From Sphingomonas psychrotolerans (lineage in GTDB: Bacteria; Pseudomonadota; Alphaproteobacteria; Sphingomonadales; Sphingomonadaceae): 64,000 bases of DNA. The notes beneath the pieces are model-generated. The model saw only the letters and a list, made by a program, of their open reading frames with translations, had not been told where the DNA came from and made no database searches. The stretch is taken from NCBI RefSeq assembly GCF_002796605.1, contig NZ_CP024923.1, forward strand, positions 4,657,501 through 4,721,500, written 5' to 3'. The first letter of the stretch is position 1. Each line of letters begins with the position of its first letter. Made by a program: the position numbers and the translations under genes. Below, in pieces: positions 43,068-52,016 of the stretch.

Positions 43068-43721
43068 TCAGCCGATCTCGAAATCGACGGGTAGCGTGAT
43101 GTCGATGCGGTCGGGCAGTTCGGATGGAATGCCGGGCATTGGAACCGCGCGCCGGATCGCCGCAAGCGCTTCCTGATCGAGGCTCGTGCGCCCCGAACTG
43201 CTGGCGACCCACGCGTCTTGCACATGGCCTTTCCGATCGAGAACGAAGCGGATTTCCACCACGCCTTCGATCCGGGCGTCGCGTGCCTCGCTGGGATAGC
43301 GGCGGTAGCGGGCGATATGCGCGAGCAGGATATCGCGATATAGAATCGCTGCCGAACCCGTCATGTCGGAGGCGGCGCTGCCCGGGGGCTCGCTGTGCAG
43401 TACCGGCTTTGCCGCATCGGCAGGTTCGGCGGTGGAAGCGCGACGGCCGGTGCCGGAGGGCAATGGCGCGAGCTCGCGTGGCGCGGACGCTACGTCGCTA
43501 TGCGCCTTCTGCAACCACGGGTCCGCACGCGCCGACGCGTGGCGATTTTCGCGCGCGAGCGGAATCAGTTCGACGACCAGCGCGCCGCTGCGGTCGGCAT
43601 GCATGCCGCGGGAGCCCTTGCCGCCGGGTGCCAGGACCATGAACAAGGCGACGCCTGCGGCGATGTGAATCATGGTGGTAATGCCAAGCGAGGCCAGTCG
43701 CTCGATCGGTGCAGGCTTCAT
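43068..43721 (-). CDS. Energy transducer TonB
   Basis: A 217-residue protein with one N-terminal membrane helix (ITTMIHIAAGVALFMVLAP), a linker of low complexity that is not strongly Pro-Lys-rich, and a C-terminal TonB fold (YRDILLAHIARYRRYPSEARDARIEGVVEIRFVLDRKGHVQDAWVASSSGRTSLDQEAL). It lacks its own ExbB/ExbD and must use another motor. It heads the four-gene array TonB-STN-sigma-FecR; the AraC gene upstream diverges from it. Confidence 0.88.
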   Translation of the reverse strand: MKPAPIERLASLGITTMIHIAAGVALFMVLAPGGKGSRGMHADRSGALVVELIPLARENRHASARADPWLQKAHSDVASAPRELAPLPSGTGRRASTAEPADAAKPVLHSEPPGSAASDMTGSAAILYRDILLAHIARYRRYPSEARDARIEGVVEIRFVLDRKGHVQDAWVASSSGRTSLDQEALAAIRRAVPMPGIPSELPDRIDITLPVDFEIG

Positions 43722-43912
43722 GTGCGATCCCTGGTCGGCGTACGTGCGGTTCTTGCCGCATCATCAAATACGCCGCCGCCGTAGCGGCGCTTCATGACAC
43801 CTGAGTGCAACCGCGTCGTCACAAGCCGACGGGGTTCGACAAAATCATCCGGTACCGAAAAAGTCGTTCGTGATCGGCCGTTGCCGCGTGTCTCGCCGTT
43901 GGAGGACATGCG

Positions 43913-44812
43913 ATGAGCGGGACGGTTACAGCAGCAGCACGCGACAGTGGCGGGTTCGCGGGCCGGCCAGATACGGGAGTCGCACTCGATCTGTCGCGAC
44001 GCGACGTTCGACTTACGGTGGAGTGTGTCCAGAGCCTCGTGCCGACCCGCATGAAGGCCGCGTCGGATGCTGCGGAGTATCTGCTCATCGTGCCGGTTCA
44101 GGGGCGCGCGATCGTCGATTTCGAGGGGGTTCGAACCGTCCTCGCCCCCGATGCACCGTGCGTGTTCGGTCGAGAGGGCATGGGCGAGATCCACTGGGCG
44201 GCAGGCGCCACGGGCGTGATGATCTCGATGCCGCGCGGCGTGACCCAGGCATATGCAAGCGCCGCCCTTGGCGATGCGCGCCGCATTGCCCGCGCCTCCT
44301 TGTCGCTCGCAATCCCGGCGAACGGCAAGCTTCGCGAGCTTGCAAACAGTCTGGCCGCACGCGGTATGGCCGATCGCGCGACGAGCGTGCGGCTCGTCGA
44401 GGCGCTGGTCGACCTTCTCGTCGATCAGCATGGCCCGGACCGCGCGTTCCCCAAATCCCGTTCGGTAAGCCTTGCCAGGGCGCAACTCGACCAAGGCGCG
44501 GCGATGCGCTGGAGCCTGGAGGCGCTCGCCCGCAAGGCGGGCGTGACGCCGATCACGCTCCAGCGTGGCTTTCGCGACTGTATCGGAACGACCGTCGCCG
44601 GATATGCGCAGATCGTCCGCCTGCGCGAGACGCGCGCGCGATTGACGAGCATCTACGAGACGCGTTCGATCGCTGCGATTGCCGAAGCCTTCGGCTTCGC
44701 CAGCACCGTCAGTTTTAACCGGGCGTACGAAAAAGCATTCGGCGAAACCCCGACAAAAACCCGCTATGCATCGGTAAAGCTGAGTAACGAGGCGCATATT
44801 CGCGACGAATAA
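43913..44812 (+). CDS. AraC-family transcriptional regulator
   Basis: A 299-residue regulator with a cupin-like N-terminal half (AEYLLIVPVQGRAIVDFEGVRTVLAPDAPCVFG) and a C-terminal double helix-turn-helix (MRWSLEALARKAGVTPITLQRGFRDCIGTTVAGYAQIVRLRETRARL ... SIAAIAEAFGFASTVSFNRAYEKAFGETP). GGAGG 7 nt upstream confirms ATG 43913. It lies between the FecR-type set (divergent) and the two-partner-secretion operon (same strand, 290 bp away), so it may regulate either. Confidence 0.88.
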   Translation: MSGTVTAAARDSGGFAGRPDTGVALDLSRRDVRLTVECVQSLVPTRMKAASDAAEYLLIVPVQGRAIVDFEGVRTVLAPDAPCVFGREGMGEIHWAAGATGVMISMPRGVTQAYASAALGDARRIARASLSLAIPANGKLRELANSLAARGMADRATSVRLVEALVDLLVDQHGPDRAFPKSRSVSLARAQLDQGAAMRWSLEALARKAGVTPITLQRGFRDCIGTTVAGYAQIVRLRETRARLTSIYETRSIAAIAEAFGFASTVSFNRAYEKAFGETPTKTRYASVKLSNEAHIRDE

Positions 44813-45102
44813 TACGTAAAAACGTAGAAACTGCAAATTAATGCTTCGTCATCAAGCGAGATGTCGAAGTTAAACCCCATTGTGCGTTTCTAATAATATT
44901 CAGCGTTTGAAATATATAATTCACATTATCGAACCTAATTCGAACATTGATTCTCAGCAGCCAGGTTTTTCCGATTTTTGATTGATAGAATCGACTTCGG
45001 ATCCCTAAACGCCGCCTCGGCAAGCGGTCGCTGCGTTGCAGCAAATGCGTCACAGCACCGCGCCAAGGCATCGACACGCCGTCGATCGAAAGACCGACGG
45101 CG
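44813..45102. promoter_or_regulatory. AT-rich region ahead of the TPS operon
   Basis: The first 160 bp or so are markedly AT-rich (TAATAATATTC, AAATATATAATTCACATTATC) in a GC-rich chromosome, then composition returns to normal near 45,010. No ORF is credible here. This fits a long, curved, regulated promoter for the tpsB operon or a target for silencing proteins. A precise -35/-10 pair could not be assigned. Confidence 0.5.
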
Positions 45103-46740
45103 ATGCCAGGTGGCAGGGGACAAGAGTTGAAGATCGTAGCATTGGGCGGGAGCGGGGCGTCTATCCTCGCAATAGCCATCACGGCTTGCATGAGCGCGAG
45201 CCCGGCACAGGGGCAGGAGGCAGTCGCCGTGACTGCGGATACGGCAGCGGCCGAACCTGTCGCGACATTCGAGATCCGCGCCTTCCAGGTGAAGGGAAAC
45301 ACGCTGCTCCCCGCCGATGCGGTCGAACGCGCCGTGTATCCACACATGGGGCCCGGGCGCACCGAAGCCGATGTCGAGGCGGCGCGCGCCGCGCTGCAAA
45401 AGGCGTTCGAGGATCGCGGTTATGTCGCGGTCTCGGTGCTCATCCCCGAACAGGCGGTGGCTGGCGGCATCCTGCAATTGCAAGTCGAGCCGCAGGCGAT
45501 CGGCGAAGTGAAGATCGAAGGCACGAAACACCCCGAGCTGGTGCGCGCCCAGGCGCCGTCGCTGGCGGCGGGAAAGACGCCCAACCTCACCGACTTCCAG
45601 CGCGACGTGATCGCGATGAACCAGAAGGCGAACCGGCGCGTGACGCCCGAGTTGCGCGCTGGCGTCGCGCCCGGAACGCTGGACGTGCTGCTTACCGTGG
45701 AGGAAAGCTCGGCGTTCCACGCCTCGGCCGAACTCAACAATTTCAGCTCGGCGGCGACCACCGACCTGCGCTATTCGGGCACGCTGCGCTACGACGATAT
45801 GTGGGGTCGCGGCGACAGCCTGTCGGTTTCGTCGCAGCTGGCGCCGCGGCGTACCGGCGACGGGACGGTGCTCTCGGCCAATTATCTCGCGCGGCTGGGG
45901 CAGGGCACCCAGTTGATGCTGTACGGCGTCCATTCCGACAGCGACATCGCGGTGATCGGCGGCACCAGCGTCGTCGGCAAGGGCAACATCCTCGGCGTGC
46001 GGCTGATCCAGTCGTTGGGTGCTGCCGACGGCTTCTATTCGGCGCTGACACTGGGGATCGACTGGAAGGATTTCCAGGAGGATCTGACGCTGGGCGCCGA
46101 TACCGACAGCGCCCCGATCGAATATTTCCCGGCGACGCTGTCGTGGCGCGGCGACTGGAACAGCGGCGGCCAGCGCAGCGACCTGACCGCCACCGCCATC
46201 CTCGGCATCCGCGGACTGGGGGATGGCCGTTCGGCCTTCCTGTACAAGCGCTATCAGGCGAGCGACAGCTTCTTCGCGTTCAAGGTCGAAGCCGGGCACA
46301 ATCAGGAGATCGGCGCCGGCATGCAGCTGGACGCGCGGCTGAGCGGTCAATGGTCGGGCAATCCGCTGATATCGAACGAAGGATTTTCGCTCGGCGGGAT
46401 GTCGAGCGTGCGTGGCTATTATGAATCGGAGAGCTTGGGGGATTACGGCGTCGCCTATCAGCTCGAGCTGCGCGCGCCGGATCTAGCCGAGGCCTTCGGC
46501 ACGCCGATTCTCAATGAGCTGCGCTTCCATGGCTTCTGGGACATGGGGCTGGGCGGCATCCACCAGCCGCTGCGAGGGCAGGATCATCGCTTCCGGCTGA
46601 TGAGCATGGGCGTCGGCGGGCACATCAAATTGTTCGATCATTTCAACGGCGCGCTCGATCTCGGCACGCCGCTGATTTCCGGGCCGGAGAGCCACTCCGG
46701 CGATATTTTCGCACGCTTCCGCATTTGGGGGGAATTCTAA
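45103..46740 (+). CDS. TpsB outer-membrane transporter (ShlB/FhaC/HecB family)
   Basis: A 545-residue Omp85-superfamily transporter that exports and folds the partner exoprotein. After a signal region, POTRA 1 (about residues 53-125, IRAFQVKGNTLLPADAVERAVYPHMG...RGYVAVSVLIPEQ) and POTRA 2 (LQLQVEPQAIGEVKIEG...) precede a 16-strand barrel. The lid-loop motif SSVRGYYESESLGDYGVAY (VRGY) is present. ATG 45103 is assumed; TTG 45127 is an alternative with a purine-rich stretch upstream. The stop is shared with the next gene (TAATG). Confidence 0.9.
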   Translation: MPGGRGQELKIVALGGSGASILAIAITACMSASPAQGQEAVAVTADTAAAEPVATFEIRAFQVKGNTLLPADAVERAVYPHMGPGRTEADVEAARAALQKAFEDRGYVAVSVLIPEQAVAGGILQLQVEPQAIGEVKIEGTKHPELVRAQAPSLAAGKTPNLTDFQRDVIAMNQKANRRVTPELRAGVAPGTLDVLLTVEESSAFHASAELNNFSSAATTDLRYSGTLRYDDMWGRGDSLSVSSQLAPRRTGDGTVLSANYLARLGQGTQLMLYGVHSDSDIAVIGGTSVVGKGNILGVRLIQSLGAADGFYSALTLGIDWKDFQEDLTLGADTDSAPIEYFPATLSWRGDWNSGGQRSDLTATAILGIRGLGDGRSAFLYKRYQASDSFFAFKVEAGHNQEIGAGMQLDARLSGQWSGNPLISNEGFSLGGMSSVRGYYESESLGDYGVAYQLELRAPDLAEAFGTPILNELRFHGFWDMGLGGIHQPLRGQDHRFRLMSMGVGGHIKLFDHFNGALDLGTPLISGPESHSGDIFARFRIWGEF

Positions 46741-48473
46741 TGTCGATCGTCCAGCGTGCCCGAAAGGGCGCGGTGGCAGGCGCAGTTGCGCTCGCTGCCA
46801 TCACTCTCTTTGCCACCCCGGCCTCCGCCTGGTGGCAGGCGGACTATGCCTATCGCACCCGGATCAACCTCAACGCGCAGGCCGCCGGCGTCACCGGCGA
46901 AGTATCGCGCGCGCCGGTTCTGGTGCGGCTGCATCAGGGCAATTTCAACTTCGCCGACGTGAAGCCGGACGGATCGGACCTCCGTTTCGTCGCCGGTGAC
47001 GATCGCACGCCGCTCAAATTCCACATCGAAAAGTGGGACGTCGCGGGCCAGACGGCGTTGATCTGGGTCGATGTCCAGGCGCTGCAGCCCGGCCAGGCCG
47101 CCGCGATCTACGCTTATTACGGCAACAAGGAAGCTAAGCCCGGCCAGGATGTGGCGGGCAGCTTCGCCCCCGATTATCGCGCAGTCTTCCACTTCGACGG
47201 TACCGGGCCCGCCAAGGATGTCGCCCGCGGCGTTCCCGCGGGCGGCGCGCTGACGCGCAACGCTTCCGGACTTATCGGCCAGAGCCTGACGCTGGATGGC
47301 GCAACGGGGCTCAGCGTGCCGGCCTCGGCCTTCGCCGCGGGGCAGCTGTCGGTGAGCTTTTGGGCCAAGCCGGCGAGCGACGGCGTGCTTTTCGCGCTGC
47401 CCGGCGCAGTGAGTCTGGTTCTGGAAGGCGGTCAGCTATTCGTCGACCAGGGCGGCAATCGCTCGGCAGGTGCGGCGCTGGCGGCCGGCGCCTGGGCGCA
47501 TGTCGCGCTGGTCAGCGATGGCAAGAAGACGCTGCTGTTCGTCGGCGGCCAGCCGGCCGGCGAAGTCGCCGGCGCGCTCGCCCCGGCAAGCGGCGATGCG
47601 GTGTTCGGCGAGGGCCTGCGCGGCGAGATCGACGAAGTGCGCGTCGCAGGCGCTGCCTTGCCGCAGGCGATGTTCCAGCTGGCCGCGGCGTCCGAAGGCC
47701 AGGGCCCGAAGCTGGCGACCTTCGACACGCCCGAACAGGTCGAGACCGGCGGCGGCCATGGCTATTTCGGCATCCTGTTCTCGGCGCTCACCTGGGACGC
47801 CTGGGCAGTGATCGCGATCCTCGGCGTGATGCTGGTGCTGGCACTGTGGACGATGCTCTCGAAGCATCTGCTGTTCTCGCGGATCGAGAAGGCCAACGAG
47901 ACTTTCCTCGAGGCATATCGCGCCCAGGCCAGGCGCTCGGGCGACCATGACGGCCTGCCGGCGTTCGATCCGGGCCCCGGCTCGGAATCCTCGACGCTGA
48001 GCCAGCTCTATCAGCTCGGTCGCCGCGAACTCGCCGAACGGCTCAAGGAAGGCCGCGCCACCGGCAGCCGCTTTGCGATCCGCGCGCAATCGATCGCGGC
48101 GATCCGCTCGGCGCTCGACGCCGAGCAGGTGATCGAGAACCAGAAGCTCAGCGAGCGGATGGGCCTGCTCACCAACTCGATCTCGGGCGGTCCGTTCATC
48201 GGCCTTGCGGGCACCGTGCTCGGCGTGATGATCACCTTCGCCAGCGTCGCGGCGGCGGGAGAAGTCAACATCAACGCGATCGCTCCGGGCATCGCCGCGG
48301 CGCTGCTCGCCACCGTTGCCGGACTGATCGTCGCGATCCCTTCGATGTTCGGCTATAACAGCCTGCTGGTCCGCTCGAAGAAGATCACCGCACGCAATCA
48401 GATCTTCGCCGACGAGCTCGAGAAGCGCATCGCCGAAACGTGGCAGGATATTCCTGCCGCCCAGGCCGCCTGA
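46740..48473 (+). CDS. DUF2341 / lectin-like / ExbB (MotA-TolQ-ExbB) fusion protein
   Basis: A 577-residue protein: signal peptide (to ASAW), a DUF2341 domain (about residues 34-140: WWQADYAYRTRINLNAQAAGVTG), a LamG/concanavalin-type domain (about 145-310: FHFDGTGPAKDVARG...SVSFWAKPASD...AHVALVSDGKKTLLFVGGQPAGEV...GEIDEVRVAGAAL), a membrane helix near 350, a cytoplasmic loop, and the two ExbB core helices (SGGPFIGLAGTVLGVMITF; AALLATVAGLIVAIPSMFGYN). So a periplasmic glycan-binding-type module is tethered to a proton-channel motor. It overlaps tpsB by one base and precedes exbD. Confidence 0.9.
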   Translation: MSIVQRARKGAVAGAVALAAITLFATPASAWWQADYAYRTRINLNAQAAGVTGEVSRAPVLVRLHQGNFNFADVKPDGSDLRFVAGDDRTPLKFHIEKWDVAGQTALIWVDVQALQPGQAAAIYAYYGNKEAKPGQDVAGSFAPDYRAVFHFDGTGPAKDVARGVPAGGALTRNASGLIGQSLTLDGATGLSVPASAFAAGQLSVSFWAKPASDGVLFALPGAVSLVLEGGQLFVDQGGNRSAGAALAAGAWAHVALVSDGKKTLLFVGGQPAGEVAGALAPASGDAVFGEGLRGEIDEVRVAGAALPQAMFQLAAASEGQGPKLATFDTPEQVETGGGHGYFGILFSALTWDAWAVIAILGVMLVLALWTMLSKHLLFSRIEKANETFLEAYRAQARRSGDHDGLPAFDPGPGSESSTLSQLYQLGRRELAERLKEGRATGSRFAIRAQSIAAIRSALDAEQVIENQKLSERMGLLTNSISGGPFIGLAGTVLGVMITFASVAAAGEVNINAIAPGIAAALLATVAGLIVAIPSMFGYNSLLVRSKKITARNQIFADELEKRIAETWQDIPAAQAA

Positions 48474-48488
48474 AGGGAGGCCTGAGCC

Positions 48489-48908
48489 ATGGCGATCCAG
48501 ATCGGCGAAGAGGACAAGCCGTATAACGAGATCAACGTCACGCCGATGATCGACGTGATGCTCGTTCTCCTCATCATCTTCATCCTGCTCACCACTGCGG
48601 CGGTGCAGGGCATCAAGGTAGACCTGCCGAGCGCGTCGTCGGCCAAGCCGCTGGCGGCGCAGAACAGCCGGGTGATCGCGATCGGTGACGATGGCACGAT
48701 CTCGATTGACGCGGTGCCGGTGTCGCTGTCGGAGCTCGAGGCGCAGCTGCGCGCGAGCATCGCCGGGACGCCCGATCTCGCGGTGATCCTGCGCGGCGAT
48801 CGGGCGGTGCAATATGACAAGGTGATGCAGGTGCTCGACCTGTGCTCCAAGGTCGGCGTGCCGTCGCTCGGCATGGCCTCCACCCGGCCGCCGGGCGGGG
48901 GGCAGTAA
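48489..48908 (+). CDS. ExbD/TolR-family biopolymer transport protein
   Basis: A 139-residue inner-membrane protein. The N-terminal helix with the key aspartate (NEINVTPMIDVMLVLLIIF, D in the ExbD proton path) is followed by the periplasmic ExbD fold (VDLPSASSAKPL...GTISIDAVPVSLSELEAQL...LAVILRGDRAVQYDKVMQVLDLCSKVGVPSLGMAS). It lies 15 bp after the ExbB fusion, with GGGAGG upstream, and overlaps tonB by one base. It completes the proton-driven motor. Confidence 0.94.
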   Translation: MAIQIGEEDKPYNEINVTPMIDVMLVLLIIFILLTTAAVQGIKVDLPSASSAKPLAAQNSRVIAIGDDGTISIDAVPVSLSELEAQLRASIAGTPDLAVILRGDRAVQYDKVMQVLDLCSKVGVPSLGMASTRPPGGGQ

Positions 48909-49630
48909 TGGCGGCGCTCGCGCTGAACGGCGGGCCGGGTGGCCCGCACCGGCGGCGCTCGCCCGTCCCCTGGGGTCGGGTCGCCGCGGCCGGCGGGATC
49001 GCGCTGGCGGTGTTCGTGGCCTGGACCATGTTCAGCGCCCAGATCGTGACGAAGCGCCCCAACGAGATGAAGACGACGCAGGTCATCCTGCCACCGCCAC
49101 CGCCACCGCCACCCGAGGTCAAGCCCGAGGAGAAGCCCCCCGAGCCGACCGAGGCGCCGCCGATCGACCAGCCGACCGACACGCCGCCGCCGCCCGATCA
49201 GGCAAAGGAGCCATCCGCCTCGCCTTCATCGGATCCCGCGCCCGGCGACAACGCCCTCAGCGCGCGCGAAGGCGCGGGCCCGAGCAATTACGGGCTCGCG
49301 GTGGGCAATGGCGGCGGCACTCGCATCGGCGGGCGCGCCGGCGGTGGGGGAGGCGGCAACGGCTTCGCGGCCTATGCCCAGTCGGCACTGGCGGAGATTC
49401 GGCGTGCCACCCAAGCCGACCGCGAACTCGCCAGAGGGCGCTACAGCCTGAGGCTGCTCGTCACGGTGGCGGAGGATGGCCGGATCACCGGTGTCCGCCT
49501 GCTCGACGGTTCGGGCAGCGAGCGTCGCGATACCCGCCTCGTTGCATTGCTCAACCGGCTGCAGCTCCAGCGCCCGCCCGCCGGGATGCCGGCGATGCGG
49601 ATCGAATTCAACACGCGGTCGGGCGCCTGA
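48908..49630 (+). CDS. TonB-family energy transducer of the TPS operon
   Basis: A 240-residue protein: short cytoplasmic start, one membrane helix (VAAAGGIALAVFVAWTMF), a proline-rich spacer (eight prolines then EVKPEEKPPEPTEAPP), a Gly-rich stretch (GGRAGGGGGG), and a TonB_C-type end (YSLRLLVTVAEDGRITGVRLLDGSGSERRDTRLVALLNRL). The spacer is long enough to cross the periplasm. It overlaps exbD by one base, so ExbB-ExbD-TonB are made together, and precedes the porin by 51 bp. Confidence 0.9.
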   Translation: MAALALNGGPGGPHRRRSPVPWGRVAAAGGIALAVFVAWTMFSAQIVTKRPNEMKTTQVILPPPPPPPPEVKPEEKPPEPTEAPPIDQPTDTPPPPDQAKEPSASPSSDPAPGDNALSAREGAGPSNYGLAVGNGGGTRIGGRAGGGGGGNGFAAYAQSALAEIRRATQADRELARGRYSLRLLVTVAEDGRITGVRLLDGSGSERRDTRLVALLNRLQLQRPPAGMPAMRIEFNTRSGA

Positions 49631-49681
49631 GCCATGCGCGCCCGGTCCAGCGACACTTTCATTCGCAAGGGGGAAATTTCT

Positions 49682-51412
49682 ATGTTCCAGTTCGTACCTC
49701 GCCCTCGCCGCAAGCACTGGCTGCTCGCTTGTGCCGCCGGCGCCACGTTGCTGGCGTCGCCGGCGCTGGCCCAGCAGGTCGACTCCAACAAGCTGCTCGA
49801 GATCATGGTCGCCAAGGGCCTCGTCACGCGCGCCGAGGCCGATGCGATGATCGCCGAGGCACGCACCGCCGCGCCCGAAGCGCAGGCGCAGGCGCAGGCG
49901 CTGCCGCCGGTTCCCGCAGGCGGCGTCGCGGCGGACGGCACCCAGACCATCCCTTATGTGCCGCAGGTCGTGCGCGAACAGCTCGTCGAGCAGGTCCGCA
50001 AGGAGCTGTCGACCCAGGCGCAGACCCAGGGCTGGGCCAAGCCGGGCGAATTGCCCGAATGGACCAAGCGCTTCACGCTGTCGGGCGACATCCGCGCCCG
50101 CGCCGATGGCCTGCTGATGGACAGCGGCAACTTCACTGATTTCGTCGATTGGTCGGCGATCAACGCCGGGCAGGGCTTCCAAGCGAACGACGGCGCACCG
50201 GGCTATGTCAATCCGCCCTATCTCAACGCGACCCGCGATCGCTGGGCGATGCGCCTGCGTGCGCGCCTGGGCCTGAAGGCGCGGATCGACGACTGGATCT
50301 CCGCCGAACTGCGCATCGCCACGGGCAATGATTCGTCGCCGGTCTCGACCAACCAGACGATCGGCCAGCATGGCGAATTCGGCAAATATGCGCTGTGGCT
50401 CGATCGCGCGAACATCCACATGACTCCGGTCGAGGGTGTGGACGTGCATGTCGGCCGCTTCGCCAATCCGTTCTGGACCAGCACGCTCCAGTTCGACGAG
50501 GATCTCAACTTCGACGGCGTCGCCCTGTCGAGCACCGGAAAGGTCAGCGACGGGATCGACCTGTTCGCCAATGCCGGCTTCTTCCCGCTGTTCAACACCA
50601 GCTTCGACTTCGGCTCACGCGACGCCGGCGTGTTCGGCTCGAAGGACCGCTACCTCGCCGCAGGGCAGATCGGCCTCGAATTCCATCCCGGCGAACGGCT
50701 CCGCCTTCGCCTGGCCGGCAGCTATTACCGCTTCGAGAATACGCAGGGCGAATTCTCCTCGCCCTGCGCGTTCGACCAGGACGTTTGCGACACCGATGCG
50801 ACGCGGCCGACCTTCCAGCAATTCGGCAACACGATCACTGCGCTGCGCAACGTCACGCCCAACCCGGCGGTGGCGCCGGGGGTCAGCCCGGAAGTCCAGT
50901 ATTTCGGCCTCGCCTCGAAATATGAAGTGGTGGCGGCGCGCGCCGAGTTCGATTTCGGCCTGACCGACCGGCTCTCGATTCGCGTCGACGGCGACTTCAT
51001 CAAGAATTTGGCGTTCGACCGTAGCGCCGTCTCGAAGGTCGCGCTGAACAACTATGCGCCGATGGTCGGGACTACCGGCGGCGGATTCGCCGGGGGCGAC
51101 AAGGGCTGGCAGGCGCGGCTCTCGGTCGGGCATCTCGGACGCGGCATGCCGCAGGGCGACCAGTCGATCCGCAAGGGCGATTGGAACGCGCATCTCGGCT
51201 ATCGCCGGATCGCGTCGGACGCGACGCTCGATGCGCTGGCCGACAGCGACTTCGGGCTGGGCGGCACCAACATGAAGGGCTGGTTCGCCGGCGGCGCTTA
51301 TGGCTTTGCCGAGAACACCGCCTTCGGTCTGCGCTGGCTCTCGGCGGACGAAGTGGCGGGGCCGCCGCTTGCCGTCGATCACCTGCTGGTCGACCTGACC
51401 ACGCGTTTCTGA
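49682..51412 (+). CDS. Putative outer-membrane porin
   Basis: A 576-residue barrel protein. A signal peptide (ending ALAQ) and a short helical segment VDSNKLLEIMVAKGLVTRAEADAMIAEA are followed by barrel strands from FTLSGDIRARADGLLM to the C-terminal VDLLVDLTTRF with terminal Phe. The helical prefix and overall layout are those of the large putative porins (Porin_5 type). AAGGGGGAA 6 nt upstream supports ATG 49682. It has no TonB box seen. Its place between tonB and the exoprotein gene suggests a role in the same machine. Confidence 0.85.
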   Translation: MFQFVPRPRRKHWLLACAAGATLLASPALAQQVDSNKLLEIMVAKGLVTRAEADAMIAEARTAAPEAQAQAQALPPVPAGGVAADGTQTIPYVPQVVREQLVEQVRKELSTQAQTQGWAKPGELPEWTKRFTLSGDIRARADGLLMDSGNFTDFVDWSAINAGQGFQANDGAPGYVNPPYLNATRDRWAMRLRARLGLKARIDDWISAELRIATGNDSSPVSTNQTIGQHGEFGKYALWLDRANIHMTPVEGVDVHVGRFANPFWTSTLQFDEDLNFDGVALSSTGKVSDGIDLFANAGFFPLFNTSFDFGSRDAGVFGSKDRYLAAGQIGLEFHPGERLRLRLAGSYYRFENTQGEFSSPCAFDQDVCDTDATRPTFQQFGNTITALRNVTPNPAVAPGVSPEVQYFGLASKYEVVAARAEFDFGLTDRLSIRVDGDFIKNLAFDRSAVSKVALNNYAPMVGTTGGGFAGGDKGWQARLSVGHLGRGMPQGDQSIRKGDWNAHLGYRRIASDATLDALADSDFGLGGTNMKGWFAGGAYGFAENTAFGLRWLSADEVAGPPLAVDHLLVDLTTRF

Positions 51413-51421
51413 GCCAGGCAA

Positions 51422-51916
51422 ATGTCAGCCGCGCATTCCATCCTGTCCAGCTTGTCGGGGGCTTCGTTTGGCAAGCACGAAGCCCGCCGGCAGCGGCGGG
51501 GCCTGTCCGTTCCTTCCTCTTGCGGACAGGCCCCTAGTTCGGCGCGCGCGGCGCTGGCTGGCATGGTGTTTACGCTGGCGGGCACCGCCGCGGCGCAGGA
51601 AGCGCCCCAAACGCGTGAGCGCATCGGGGGCGACAGGATGGCCGGAGCGCCTTGCGTCGCGATTGATGTCGCGGGCCATCGGGTCGGCCATCTCGAATGC
51701 GCAGCTCGGCGCCTTGAGCAAGCTGCCCGGGTCGCGCGAGACCAAGCCGAAACCATGCGAGACACCGCCGTTCCCGCGGCTGGCTCTCCGGACGTCCAGA
51801 TCGGCGTGTCGAGCCTGTCCGGCTCGCGGCTGCGCATGGGGAACGCACTGGGCAGGTCGGTTCGTCCCGACCGGCCCGTCGCAATGCCCGTCGCGCCGAT
51901 CGGCCCGCGGCGATGA
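51422..51916 (+). CDS. Small exported protein next to TpsA (hypothetical)
   Basis: The ORF gives up to 164 residues from ATG 51422, but a strong hairpin (51498-51534) lies inside that reading, so the true start may be ATG 51563, giving MVFTLAGTAAAQEAP and a mature part with GAPCVAIDVAGHRVGHLECAARRLEQAARVARDQAE. Two cysteines, a helical stretch and an SPDVQIGVSSLSGSRLRMGNALGRSV segment follow. No family is recognised. It is directly upstream of tpsA and could be a chaperone, pilot or export helper. Confidence 0.55.
   Translation: MSAAHSILSSLSGASFGKHEARRQRRGLSVPSSCGQAPSSARAALAGMVFTLAGTAAAQEAPQTRERIGGDRMAGAPCVAIDVAGHRVGHLECAARRLEQAARVARDQAETMRDTAVPAAGSPDVQIGVSSLSGSRLRMGNALGRSVRPDRPVAMPVAPIGPRR
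51498..51534 (+). terminator. Strong hairpin after the porin gene
   Basis: GGGGCCTGTCCG (51498-51509) pairs perfectly with CGGACAGGCCCC (51523-51534) around 13 bases. It lies 86 bp after the porin stop. No T-run follows, so it could be a partial terminator that lowers expression of the downstream exoprotein relative to the transporter genes, or an RNA-processing site. Confidence 0.65.
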
Positions 51917-52016
51917 TTTCATGTTCATGCTCGAAGCGCCTGCACGTGCGGCGCCTCGCTTCCTTTCCTATCGGCGGCCCCGCGCAGCGGGCGACACGCA
52001 TCCTGGAGATCGTCAG

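Noticed and set aside
43718..44836. A 372-residue minus-strand ORF over the AraC gene
   Set aside because: The plus strand has a clear AraC DNA-binding domain and ribosome site; the minus ORF is a shadow.
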